Shown here one piece after another: positions 16,086 through 25,625 of a stretch of DNA of 37,730 nucleotides (position 1 is its first letter; every line of letters begins with the position of its first letter). The stretch comes from Cryobacterium sp. Y50 (lineage in GTDB: Bacteria > Actinomycetota > Actinomycetes > Actinomycetales > Microbacteriaceae), in assembly GCF_002929805.1 (NCBI RefSeq), contig NZ_PJJM01000069.1, positions 1 through 37,730 on the forward strand. The letters are read 5' to 3'. Under the pieces are notes generated by a model that was not told where the DNA came from, ran no database searches, and worked only from the letters and a program-made list of their open reading frames with translations. A program made the position numbers and the translations under genes.

Positions 16086-17830
16086 TGTCCGTCGTGGTTC
16101 TCCTAGTCCTCGTCCTCGTCGCCGTGCTGCTGGGCCTGGGTATGATCGGCATTGTCATCGCCGTGCGCCGATCCCCCGGGCAGCCCGGCAGCACGTCAAC
16201 CCCGACGGCACGCCGAGTGGTTGTCTATATTCTGTTATTCGCGCTCGTGGTCATCGCCGCGATCGGCCTGAGCGGCCTCCTGGGGCGCGCCCTCGATACC
16301 AGCATCAACCTGGCCGGCGGCGATGTGACAGGGCTTGCACGGTCCCTCGCCTTCACCCTGATCGCCGGCCCGTTCGCCGTGCTGCTCTGGTGGGTGCTGT
16401 GGCGGCGGATGGCGAGTGCGGAGCGGGCGTCGATCGCCTGGGGGCTCTATCTCGCCGGCCTACAGACGGTCGCGTTCGTGACCGCAGCTTCTGCCCTGCT
16501 GGGGACCCTGTCGGCACTGGTGCGGGGCGACTGGCAGCCGCGCACCCTCGCGGTCGCGCTGGTCTGGACGCTCGTGTGGGCCTGGCACCGGTGGATGTCC
16601 CGACACCTGTCCAAGAGTCCCACGCAGTTGACAAGCGTCGCGCCCATTCTGGGCTCGATTTTCGGCTTGCTCATTGGAGCGGTCGGGGCGGTGACCGCGC
16701 TCGCATCCCTGATCAATGCGGCCGTTGACGCCCTGCTCAGCTTGATCGTCATCGGTGCCCCATGGTGGCGGCTGGCCCTGCAGGCCGTCGTCTGGTTTCT
16801 CGGCGGCACCCTGATCTGGCGGTGGCGGTGGCAGTGGATGCGGGAACGCGCCCGGCTCGTGCGCGGTGTGCTGGCCGATCTTGCCCTCGTCATCCTGGGG
16901 ATCGCAGCCGCAGCTGCCGCGTCGCTGGTGGGCACGGGCACGGTGCTGTTCGTGTTGTTCCGGCTGGCCTTTGCCCGCGAGCATCCGCTGGACGATATTC
17001 TCGATCCGTTCGGCACCGCTCTGGCGACAGCTCTGATCGGCGCTCTGGTCTGGGCCTACCACCACGGTCTGCTGCGGCAACGAGCGCTGCCGACCCGGCT
17101 GGCCGCCACCCTCGTCGTTTCCGGCTTCGGCCTGGTGGCTGCGGCGACCGGGGTGGGAATTATCGTCAATTCCCTGCTGTCCGGCCTAGCACCGGTCGTG
17201 GTCGGGTCAGACACGCGCTCCCTGCTACTCGGCGGGCTCAGCGCCGCACTCGTGGGTGGTCCGGTCTGGTGGGCCGCCTGGAAGCCGCTGCGCCCGGTCG
17301 GTCCGGTGTCTGCCCAAGTGACGGGCCGCCGGGTCTACCTCATTCTCATCTTCGGGATCAGTGCGATCGTGGCCATCATCACCCTGCTCGTGATCGGCTA
17401 CCGCATCTTCGAATTCGCCCTCGATGATCTGAGCCGGCAGAGCCTGCTAGACCTGGTGCGAGCACCGTTGGGGCTGCTCGTCGCCACCGGCCTCGCCGCC
17501 GGCTACCATTTCTCGGTGTGGTGGAGGGACCGCGCTGCGCTGGCTGAGGCCGGGCTGCCCGGCCGTGCCATCCACCGGGTGATTCTGGTCACGGCCAGCG
17601 ACCCGACCGCGACCCGCGACCTCATCGCTGAGCTGACCGGAGCCGCTGTAACGGTCTGGCAGCGCGCGGCCTCCCCCGACGGAGCCGCACCGAGCGACGC
17701 TGCCCCGAGCGACGACCTCCCGCCCTCGGCCGAGCGACTCGGCCTCGCCTTCGCCGAAGTTACCGTAGCACGCGTGCTCGTGGTCGTGGGCGTCGGTGGC
17801 AGCGTCGACGTCATCCCCTTGCAGAACTGA
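16085..17830 (+). CDS. Multi-pass membrane protein with three DUF5671-like repeats
   Basis: This 581-residue protein has roughly 13 hydrophobic helices. A motif of the form RR-V-x-Y/L-x-L-L-x-x-x-V/I-A-I recurs near residues 43, 205 and 410 and is followed each time by a 3-4 helix block, matching tandem DUF5671 units. The C-terminal 90 residues are soluble (ILVTASDPTATRDLIAELTGA, then an Ala/Ser/Pro linker). No enzymatic motif is visible and the function is unknown. It overlaps the preceding membrane-anchored gene by one base and converges on the CpaE-like gene; a perfect 12-bp palindrome (17857-17868) lies in the gap. Confidence 0.7.
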   Translation: MSVVVLLVLVLVAVLLGLGMIGIVIAVRRSPGQPGSTSTPTARRVVVYILLFALVVIAAIGLSGLLGRALDTSINLAGGDVTGLARSLAFTLIAGPFAVLLWWVLWRRMASAERASIAWGLYLAGLQTVAFVTAASALLGTLSALVRGDWQPRTLAVALVWTLVWAWHRWMSRHLSKSPTQLTSVAPILGSIFGLLIGAVGAVTALASLINAAVDALLSLIVIGAPWWRLALQAVVWFLGGTLIWRWRWQWMRERARLVRGVLADLALVILGIAAAAAASLVGTGTVLFVLFRLAFAREHPLDDILDPFGTALATALIGALVWAYHHGLLRQRALPTRLAATLVVSGFGLVAAATGVGIIVNSLLSGLAPVVVGSDTRSLLLGGLSAALVGGPVWWAAWKPLRPVGPVSAQVTGRRVYLILIFGISAIVAIITLLVIGYRIFEFALDDLSRQSLLDLVRAPLGLLVATGLAAGYHFSVWWRDRAALAEAGLPGRAIHRVILVTASDPTATRDLIAELTGAAVTVWQRAASPDGAAPSDAAPSDDLPPSAERLGLAFAEVTVARVLVVVGVGGSVDVIPLQN

Positions 17831-17856
17831 CCAGCACAGCACTGAACAGCACAGGC

Positions 17857-17868
17857 TTGATCGATCAA
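17857..17868. repeat. 12-bp perfect palindrome between convergent genes
   Basis: TTGATCGATCAA lies in the 49-bp gap between the DUF5671 protein gene and the CpaE-like gene. It is too short to be a strong terminator; its role is unknown. Confidence 0.4.
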
Positions 17869-17879
17869 TACCGATCGGA

Positions 17880-19064
17880 TCAGAGCGCCGGGACAGCCTT
17901 ACGGCCAGGCCAGCGCACCCGACGCGGCAACTGCTCGGTTTGGCCGACCGCAGCGACGATCAGCTCGTCGAGCACAAATCGACGGATGCTGACGCGCGCC
18001 GGGGACTTCGGCGCCCCGTCCCGCAGGGTGTGACCGGTCAGTACGGCGGTATCGAGAGCGACCTGATCGTGCGGCACCAGAACGGCAGAGTCGATGTTGC
18101 CGAGCAGCTTGAGAGTTTTCAAGACCTGCCCACGCGGATTGAGCCCCAGGGCGCTCGCCCGCACCTGATTGATCACAACACTCATCGCGCGGCCGGTCGT
18201 AACCTCGGCCAGATCCACCCAGGACCGCAAAAACCGCGCCATGCCGATTGGGTCGGCCAGTCCGCAGGCGACGACGTGGTCGGCCATCCGCAGCGCGGTC
18301 ACCGTGGCCGCGTTGCGCCGCGGTGCTAGTAGATCGCTGCTCAATTCCTCGTCGCTCTCCAGATTGAATCCGGTGTCCAGCACCACGTAATCAACCCAGT
18401 GTCGCAACGCATCGATCGTGCGGGTGACCCGCTCGGTCGACAGTTCCGGCCACCGAGACGGCCGGCCGAGACCGGTCAGTACCCAGAAGGCGCCCTTCGG
18501 GGAGTTGTAGCGCTGGGCGATGCGCTCGAGTTCTGAGCGGTTCAGGCTGTCGCTGCCAGCCAGACGGCAGGCGGCGGCAAAGCCGGGCGCCTCGTCGAGC
18601 ATACCGAGCCGCGGCGCGATCGACGCACCGTAGGTGTCGACGTCTGCCAACACCACGGTGTGGCCGGCTGCGGCGATTTCGGCCGCAATGTTGATGGCCA
18701 GCGTGGTGCGCCCGGGCGCCCCGGACGGGCCCCACACCGCGATGACGGAGCCGGCACTGAGCGCGCCGCCGGTGAAGTGCCGATCCCCCACGCGTAGCGG
18801 CACCACCACGCCCGAGACGAGCAGGTCTTCGATCTCCGCCCAGTCGCAGGGCATGGCCACGGTTTCGTACAGGCCGAGCGAGGCGGCGTGCCGACGTTCC
18901 TGTTCCGATGCGGCGATGGCGACGACCCGGATGCCCCGCTCATCGCAGGCGGCGATCAGCTGGCCGGTCAGTGATTCCCGCCGACCGCTGACCACGACGA
19001 CGTGCGGCTGCCCGTGCGACAGCGTTTCCAGAAAATCCCGGGCGCTATCTACGCGCGTCACCAC
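17880..19064 (-). CDS. CpaE/TadZ-like MinD-family ATPase, main ORF (5' end cut off by an amber codon)
   Basis: The uninterrupted 394-residue part has a receiver-like N-domain and a ParA/MinD-type ATPase domain. The P-loop reads GPSGAPGRTTLAINIA, with Arg where the usual Lys of GKT stands. DVDTYGASIAPRLGM (switch region) and VVLDTGFN (Walker B) follow. CpaE/TadZ proteins place Flp pilus machines at the pole, but no other pilus ATPase or membrane gene is in the window. The only usable in-frame start is GTG 19064, without a Shine-Dalgarno. The natural N-terminus seems to lie upstream (ATG 19142) across an in-frame TAG at 19080-19078. SAF-domain gene upstream is co-oriented. Confidence 0.7.
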   Translation of the reverse strand: MVTRVDSARDFLETLSHGQPHVVVVSGRRESLTGQLIAACDERGIRVVAIAASEQERRHAASLGLYETVAMPCDWAEIEDLLVSGVVVPLRVGDRHFTGGALSAGSVIAVWGPSGAPGRTTLAINIAAEIAAAGHTVVLADVDTYGASIAPRLGMLDEAPGFAAACRLAGSDSLNRSELERIAQRYNSPKGAFWVLTGLGRPSRWPELSTERVTRTIDALRHWVDYVVLDTGFNLESDEELSSDLLAPRRNAATVTALRMADHVVACGLADPIGMARFLRSWVDLAEVTTGRAMSVVINQVRASALGLNPRGQVLKTLKLLGNIDSAVLVPHDQVALDTAVLTGHTLRDGAPKSPARVSIRRFVLDELIVAAVGQTEQLPRRVRWPGRKAVPAL

Positions 19065-19077
19065 ACTGTGCCCGCAC

Positions 19078-19142
19078 TAGATGATGTCTGCCAGCATGCG
19101 TTGTTCGGTCGCTCGGTCCAGCACGAGCGCGACCCGGGCCAT
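19078..19142 (-). pseudogene. 5' fragment of the CpaE-like gene ending at an amber codon
   Basis: ATG 19142-19140 shares one base with the TGA of the SAF gene (TGATG), the usual operon junction. It encodes MARVALVLDRATEQR... and stops at TAG 19080-19078 (codon 22). Reading on in the same frame gives CGHSVVTRVDSARDF..., which joins directly to the main ORF. The beta-alpha-beta start of a receiver-like domain is restored only if the TAG is ignored. This is a nonsense mutation, a sequencing error or a readthrough site. Confidence 0.65.
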
Positions 19143-19771
19143 CAGGGAACCACGGGGGTGTTGACCGGAACGATCGCGAGGGCGTCACCGTTCATGATCG
19201 CTTCAAGCACGTCGGCGACGTTCACCTTCGGCACGAGCAATTCCACGGATTGACCATTGTCGGCGGCGATGATGCCGGTCGGGATCACGATGCGCACCAC
19301 GACAGCCTGCGCCACGAGAATCGTCGGCGGCGCGTATTCGGCTGGTCCGGTCGCCCGCGCCGACCAGATGTCCACCACCGAACCGGACACGACCCTGGCA
19401 GCCAACCGGCCGGGAACGTCCACGACGACACTGGTCGTCAGTTCCCCGGCTGCTTCTCCGACCGCGGAGCGCGCCACGAGTTCCCCGGCCAGAATGGTCT
19501 GGGTGACCAGCAGGCCGGGCGCGACCGTGGGCGACAGATAGAGGTCGGCGGCTCCGCCCAGCCGTACCCGGGTTTCGACGAGGTCGGTCTTTGTGAGGCG
19601 ATCGCCGACGGTGAGCGTGTGGCGTGCGGTGTACACCGCCGTGGTGCGGTCACTGCCGGCAACGATCACACCCACGCCGACAATCGACGCGGTGACGAGC
19701 ACGAGGCCGATGACGAATCGGGGGTCCACCCAGAAGCGGCGGCGCGTACGTGTGGAACCGTGTGACATCAT
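19142..19771 (-). CDS. SAF-domain membrane protein (RcpC/CpaB-like)
   Basis: This 209-residue protein has a basic N-terminus (RTRRRFW), one transmembrane helix (about 18-40) and an extracytoplasmic SAF domain from about residue 46 (YTARHTLTVGDRLTKTDLV). RcpC/CpaB proteins with this layout belong to Flp/Tad pilus assembly and may contact peptidoglycan. The protein ends LAIVPVNTPVVP. ATG 19771 (or 19768) follows a GAGG-type ribosome site. It overlaps the CpaE-like fragment by one base, making a two-gene unit. It is shorter than full RcpC, and no secretin or pilin is nearby, so a role other than pilus assembly is possible. Confidence 0.78.
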   Translation of the reverse strand: MMSHGSTRTRRRFWVDPRFVIGLVLVTASIVGVGVIVAGSDRTTAVYTARHTLTVGDRLTKTDLVETRVRLGGAADLYLSPTVAPGLLVTQTILAGELVARSAVGEAAGELTTSVVVDVPGRLAARVVSGSVVDIWSARATGPAEYAPPTILVAQAVVVRIVIPTGIIAADNGQSVELLVPKVNVADVLEAIMNGDALAIVPVNTPVVP

Positions 19772-19828
19772 CCGCTACCTCGCTTGTCTGGAAGGATTCG
19801 CTCTTATCGTGGCCCACCGTGCCGCCCG

Positions 19829-19846
19829 GTGGAAAAGTTCTCCACA
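19829..19846. promoter_or_regulatory. Inverted pair of DnaA-box-like sequences
   Basis: TTCTCCACA (19838-19846) differs at one base from the actinobacterial DnaA box TTGTCCACA, and GGTGGAAAA just before it reads TTTTCCACC on the other strand. GTGGA and TCCAC form an inverted repeat. It lies upstream of the SAF gene. Confidence 0.35.
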
Positions 19847-19854
19847 GGGCAGCG

Positions 19855-20454
19855 TCATTTCAGCCGGATGACATGGATCTGCCAGACCGGCACGATGCGG
19901 TAGTGAGCGATTTCGGGGCCACGGCGCAACGTTCCGAGCGGATGCACCGCCAGATCAATGTGGTCGCGCGCCACCCGGTCGATGGTCCCGGCCACCACAC
20001 CGGCCCGGGTATCCAGCTCCACGGCACGTCGGCGCCGGCACAAGTTGCGAAGCACGAATGGCAATCCGACCCGTTCGATTCCCCGACCGGTCGCTGCAGA
20101 TTCCACGGCCAACGACGCCCTGATCTGTTCCTCGTCGAGCAAGACTCCGGCGATGGCCGCTAGCGGGACCACGCACTGGCCGCGAGTACTCTGGGAGTCG
20201 AGCAGGTCGGCTGCCAGCCAGTCCCGGCCCAGCGCGGTCGGACGAAGCGCGAGCGTTTCGCCCGACACGAGCACCACGCGCAGCCGGAGGGCGCTGCCGA
20301 GGCTCGCGGACCGCACCACGTTGCTCAGCCGAGTGCGCAGGGAGAGCTTCTCCAGACGCTGCCGTTCCTCGTGCAGGCACAAGTCAGCGACCTCGGCCTG
20401 CAGCTCGTAGTCGAGTTGCCCTTCGAGGTCATCAAACAAATCATCCCAGCGCAC
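19855..20454 (-). CDS. Conserved-type hypothetical protein upstream of the SAF/CpaE-like pair
   Basis: This 199-residue soluble protein starts RWDDLFDDLEGQLDYELQAEV, followed by a charged helix (LCLHEERQRLEKLSLRTRL) and a mixed beta-rich C-terminal part that resembles repeated small barrels (LRLRVVLVSGETLALRP; GVVAGTIDRVARDHIDLAV). I do not recognise a named family. The open frame extends to 20742, but GTG 20454 is preferred: TACTTT lies exactly 6 nt upstream and the region further 5' is non-coding in character. A perfect DnaA box lies in the promoter. It is transcribed toward the SAF gene. Confidence 0.65.
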   Translation of the reverse strand: MRWDDLFDDLEGQLDYELQAEVADLCLHEERQRLEKLSLRTRLSNVVRSASLGSALRLRVVLVSGETLALRPTALGRDWLAADLLDSQSTRGQCVVPLAAIAGVLLDEEQIRASLAVESAATGRGIERVGLPFVLRNLCRRRRAVELDTRAGVVAGTIDRVARDHIDLAVHPLGTLRRGPEIAHYRIVPVWQIHVIRLK

Positions 20455-20460
20455 ACACCG

Positions 20461-20466
20461 AAAGTA
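20461..20466 (-). promoter_or_regulatory. -10 box of the hypothetical gene (leaderless configuration)
   Basis: TACTTT on the minus strand is followed by 6 nt and GTG 20454. There is no Shine-Dalgarno. Confidence 0.5.
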
Positions 20467-20492
20467 GCCGAATCCGGGCGTTCTCGCTCGCG

Positions 20493-20501
20493 TTGTCCAC
20501 A
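20493..20501 (+). promoter_or_regulatory. Perfect DnaA box in a divergent promoter region
   Basis: TTGTCCACA matches the high-GC actinobacterial DnaA box exactly. It sits 27-35 bp upstream of the TACTTT box, where a bound protein would cover the -35 region of the hypothetical gene. A single box cannot be an origin. Confidence 0.45.
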
Positions 20502-20584
20502 GGCTTTTTAAGCCCTCGACAGTGCCGGAGCAATGCTGCTTAGGTTTGCGCCATTGCAGCTCGTGCTCGACGTCAGGAGGCATT

Positions 20585-21025
20585 ATGCCGTCACCCGGTA
20601 GCAGCGAATCGAATGCGCAAGCCCTTCGGCGGGAGCGAAGCGAAGACGACGAGTTCTTCGGTCCCCAACCGAGTACCCGGGCGGAGCTGCCCGATCCGGA
20701 ACCACTGCTTCGGGCCCTGGCGATCTGCGCCTTCGAGGTCATCGCCGGAGTCCGGCAGATTGAGCACCTCGCGAGCTGGGTGACCGACGACGTCTATGCC
20801 CACCTGCGCATTCGAGCGTCGATCGCGGCGCGGGCGCGCGCTATCACCGGCCAGGTCGCTGACCGCCCCCGGCTCGCCATCGGCCACGTCACCCAGGTGA
20901 AGCGCGACAATGGAGGCCTGGACGCCGTCGTCGTCGTGTTCGAGCAGCACCGGAGCTATGCGGTCGCGATCTGTTTGAAGGGGATGGACCGGCGGTGGCG
21001 CGCCTCGGTCTTGGTCGTGCTGTAA
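20585..21025 (+). CDS. Rv3235-family protein (DUF6459)
   Basis: This 146-residue soluble protein has a disordered start and a compact domain from about residue 38 (PDPEPLLRALAICAFEVIAGVRQIEHLASWVTDD), a conserved helix (VYAHLRIRASIAARA) and a beta-strand end (AVAICLKGMDRRWRASVLVVL). This pattern is the actinobacterial family named after Rv3235, which also lies near secA in M. tuberculosis. No enzymatic function is known. The frame is open to GTG 20522, but ATG 20585 has an excellent AGGAGG 5 nt upstream. Its stop codon falls in the loop of a long hairpin shared with secA. Confidence 0.82.
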   Translation: MPSPGSSESNAQALRRERSEDDEFFGPQPSTRAELPDPEPLLRALAICAFEVIAGVRQIEHLASWVTDDVYAHLRIRASIAARARAITGQVADRPRLAIGHVTQVKRDNGGLDAVVVVFEQHRSYAVAICLKGMDRRWRASVLVVL

Positions 21026-21046
21026 AGCACAACCAAAACCGAGGCG
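21001..21046. terminator. Long bidirectional hairpin between the Rv3235-family gene and secA
   Basis: Two 21-nt arms (21001-21021 and 21026-21046) match at 19 of 21 positions around the 4-nt loop GTAA, which contains the TAA stop of the plus-strand gene. The two mismatches become G-U pairs in minus-strand RNA but C-A mismatches in plus-strand RNA, so the hairpin is more stable for secA transcripts. No T run follows. Confidence 0.7.
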
Positions 21047-21055
21047 ACCGAACCG

Positions 21056-23857
<2,802 letters not shown>

Positions 23858-23892
23858 GAATGTACTCCACTAGTCAAACGGTGCAGACACGC

Positions 23893-23976
23893 GCTGCGGA
23901 AGCTCGATTGAACCGCTCCCGCAGCACCCGCCTGCGCCTCTCGTCTGGCAGATGCCAGAGCGCCGACCTGGTCGGC
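23893..23976. other. Three hairpins in the hpf-secA gap
   Basis: GCTGCGG/CCGCAGC (23893-23899 and 23919-23925), TCTGGC-AGAT-GCCAGA (23944-23959) and GCCGAC-CTG-GTCGGC (23962-23976) lie one after another. The two nearest hpf may end its transcript; the first would be in the secA leader. None has a T tract. Confidence 0.4.
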
Positions 23977-23997
23977 AACTAAGGTAATGCTAGTTGG

Positions 23998-24702
23998 TCA
24001 GTTGGCACGCCCGCTGGCAACAGGCACAGCCTCGTGCAACTCACTCGAAGCACTATCGAGTTCGATGACTCCATAGTCCCAACCCTTGCGGCGGTAGACC
24101 ACACTCGGACGCTTGGTTTCGATGTCCTGGAACAGGTAGAAGTCGTGCCCGACCAACTCCATGAAGTAGAGCGCATCGTCGACCGACATGGGCGCAGCGG
24201 CGAAGACCTTGCGACGGATGACGACGGGGCAGTACTCTTCCTCGTCCGCGACGGCGGGGGCATCCGCTTGCACGATGGGAATCGCGCCGGTGCGCACCCG
24301 CTCGAGCGTTTCGGGGTTGGCCGGAGTGATGTCGATGACACTGAACCCGACCGCGGATGCCTCGTGCAGCGACGTGGGGCGGTGGGCTCCACCGCGGTGC
24401 ACCTTCTTGCGGTCCTTGGCGCGGCGAACGCGTTCAAGCAAACGGCCGAGCGCCACATCGAAGGCAGCGTACTTGTCGGATCCATCTGCTTCGGCCCGAA
24501 CGAGCGGACCCTTGCCGATCAGGGTGAGTTCAACCCGGTCATTGCCAGCGGCTGCACCGTTCTTCTCGTGGTGGCGACTGACCTTGATTTCGAGTGCGAC
24601 GGCCTTCTCCGCAAGGAGGGCGATTTTCTCAGCCTTCTCCGTCGCGTAATCCCGGAAACGATCAGTGATCCCAAGGTTGCGTCCGACGATGTTAGTTTCC
24701 AT
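23998..24702 (-). CDS. hpf: Long-form ribosome hibernation promoting factor
   Basis: This 234-residue protein has an N-terminal S30AE/HPF domain (ETNIVGRNLGITDRFRDYATEKAEKI; about 1-105), a linker and a C-terminal dimerisation domain (about 165-222; PMSVDDALYFMELVGHDFYLFQDIET). Long HPFs join two 70S ribosomes into inactive 100S particles in stationary phase or stress. ATG 24702 follows GGAGGT with four nt between, a strong ribosome site. The open frame continuing far upstream is antisense to comF and not coding. It is followed by secA. Confidence 0.95.
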   Translation of the reverse strand: METNIVGRNLGITDRFRDYATEKAEKIALLAEKAVALEIKVSRHHEKNGAAAGNDRVELTLIGKGPLVRAEADGSDKYAAFDVALGRLLERVRRAKDRKKVHRGGAHRPTSLHEASAVGFSVIDITPANPETLERVRTGAIPIVQADAPAVADEEEYCPVVIRRKVFAAAPMSVDDALYFMELVGHDFYLFQDIETKRPSVVYRRKGWDYGVIELDSASSELHEAVPVASGRAN

Positions 24703-24774
24703 GACGACCTCCAGTTTGACGGACCGCCCACAAACCGGGCGATCATTGCGCGCCTTTGTCTCCACCGTAGCCGG

Positions 24775-24804
24775 GGCAATGGGATAAGTCACAGTATTTG
24801 TCAA
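24775..24804 (-). promoter_or_regulatory. Probable hpf promoter region
   Basis: A perfect -35 hexamer TTGACA lies at 24804-24799 on the minus strand, upstream of hpf. The -10 is not clear (TACTGT and CATTGC are possible but badly spaced). Confidence 0.3.
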
Positions 24805-24824
24805 CCAGTTTGTGCAACCGGTCG

Positions 24825-25517
24825 CTATCCCGGCAGCAGACGCCGTGTTTCGGCCAGTGCGGCCAGGCCAACGACGGTGCCGCCAGCAGCGAACACGGCG
24901 CGGCGCGCCTCGAGCAGCGTTGCGCCGGTGGTCACGATGTCGTCGACCAGGATCACAGCCACTCCGTTGAGTGGATGTCGGGCGATGAGGCTGTGGTCTT
25001 TGTTCGCGGCGCGCTCCGCGCGGCCCAAGCCGACCTGATCGCTGACCACGCCGCGCTGGGCAAGCAACGGGGCCGGGTTCAGGCCGACGCGATGCAGCAG
25101 AGCATCGACCGGGTGGTAGCCGCGCACCTGCCAGGCCCGGTGCGAGGAGGGAATGGTCACGAGCTCGATTCCGGTCGGGCGCGGCGCGACCTGGTGGAGT
25201 GCGGGCAGGCTCGGTGCGGCAGCGAGCGCGGCCACGATGGCCGCTCGCAGCGGTGCGGCCAGTGCGGCGGCGGCATCCGTTCGCCCGTTGTCTTTGTAGG
25301 CGGCGATCACGTGACGAGCCACTCCCTCGTAAGTGAGCCCCGACCAGATGCGGGCGTCGTCGCGGGTGACCGGATGCACGGCCGGGAGCAGGGCCAGCCG
25401 GCAGTCCGCGCACAGTGCACGGTCAGCGGCTCCGCAGCCGCTACAGGAGGTGGGCAGCAGCGCCGCCCAGGCATCCAAGGCCGCAGCGGCCAGGTGGTCA
25501 CGCAGCCGGTGGCTCAT
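24825..25517 (-). CDS. comF: ComF-family phosphoribosyltransferase-like protein
   Basis: This 230-residue protein has an N-terminal zinc-ribbon-like cysteine set (Cys25, Cys28, Cys36, Cys39 in CSGC...CADC) and a type I phosphoribosyltransferase domain with the PRPP motif VILVDDIVTTGAT at about 188-200. ComF proteins are needed for DNA uptake in competent bacteria and affect replication-fork repair. The ATG at 25517 (MSHRLRDHL...) is preferred over the first frame start at 25625, which would add an Arg-rich unlikely N-terminus. In the order mtrAB-lpqB-comF-hpf-secA it matches Rv3242c. Confidence 0.88.
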   Translation of the reverse strand: MSHRLRDHLAAAALDAWAALLPTSCSGCGAADRALCADCRLALLPAVHPVTRDDARIWSGLTYEGVARHVIAAYKDNGRTDAAAALAAPLRAAIVAALAAAPSLPALHQVAPRPTGIELVTIPSSHRAWQVRGYHPVDALLHRVGLNPAPLLAQRGVVSDQVGLGRAERAANKDHSLIARHPLNGVAVILVDDIVTTGATLLEARRAVFAAGGTVVGLAALAETRRLLPG

Positions 25518-25625
25518 GGCGCCAGTGTGCCCGATGCTGCGGGTGCGGGATGGCGCAAGCGGGTGAGTGGTGGACGGCCGCGCCCGGCGCCGCCGGTACA
25601 GGAGTCGGCCGGCTTCAGTGCGCAC

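Noticed and set aside
20493..20501. Replication origin around the perfect DnaA box
   Set aside because: Only one perfect box, no AT-rich unwinding region and no dnaA/dnaN genes nearby.
23998..25413. 471-codon frame that would extend hpf far upstream
   Set aside because: The extra part is antisense-frame sequence through comF; the HPF domain begins at ATG 24702 with a strong ribosome site.
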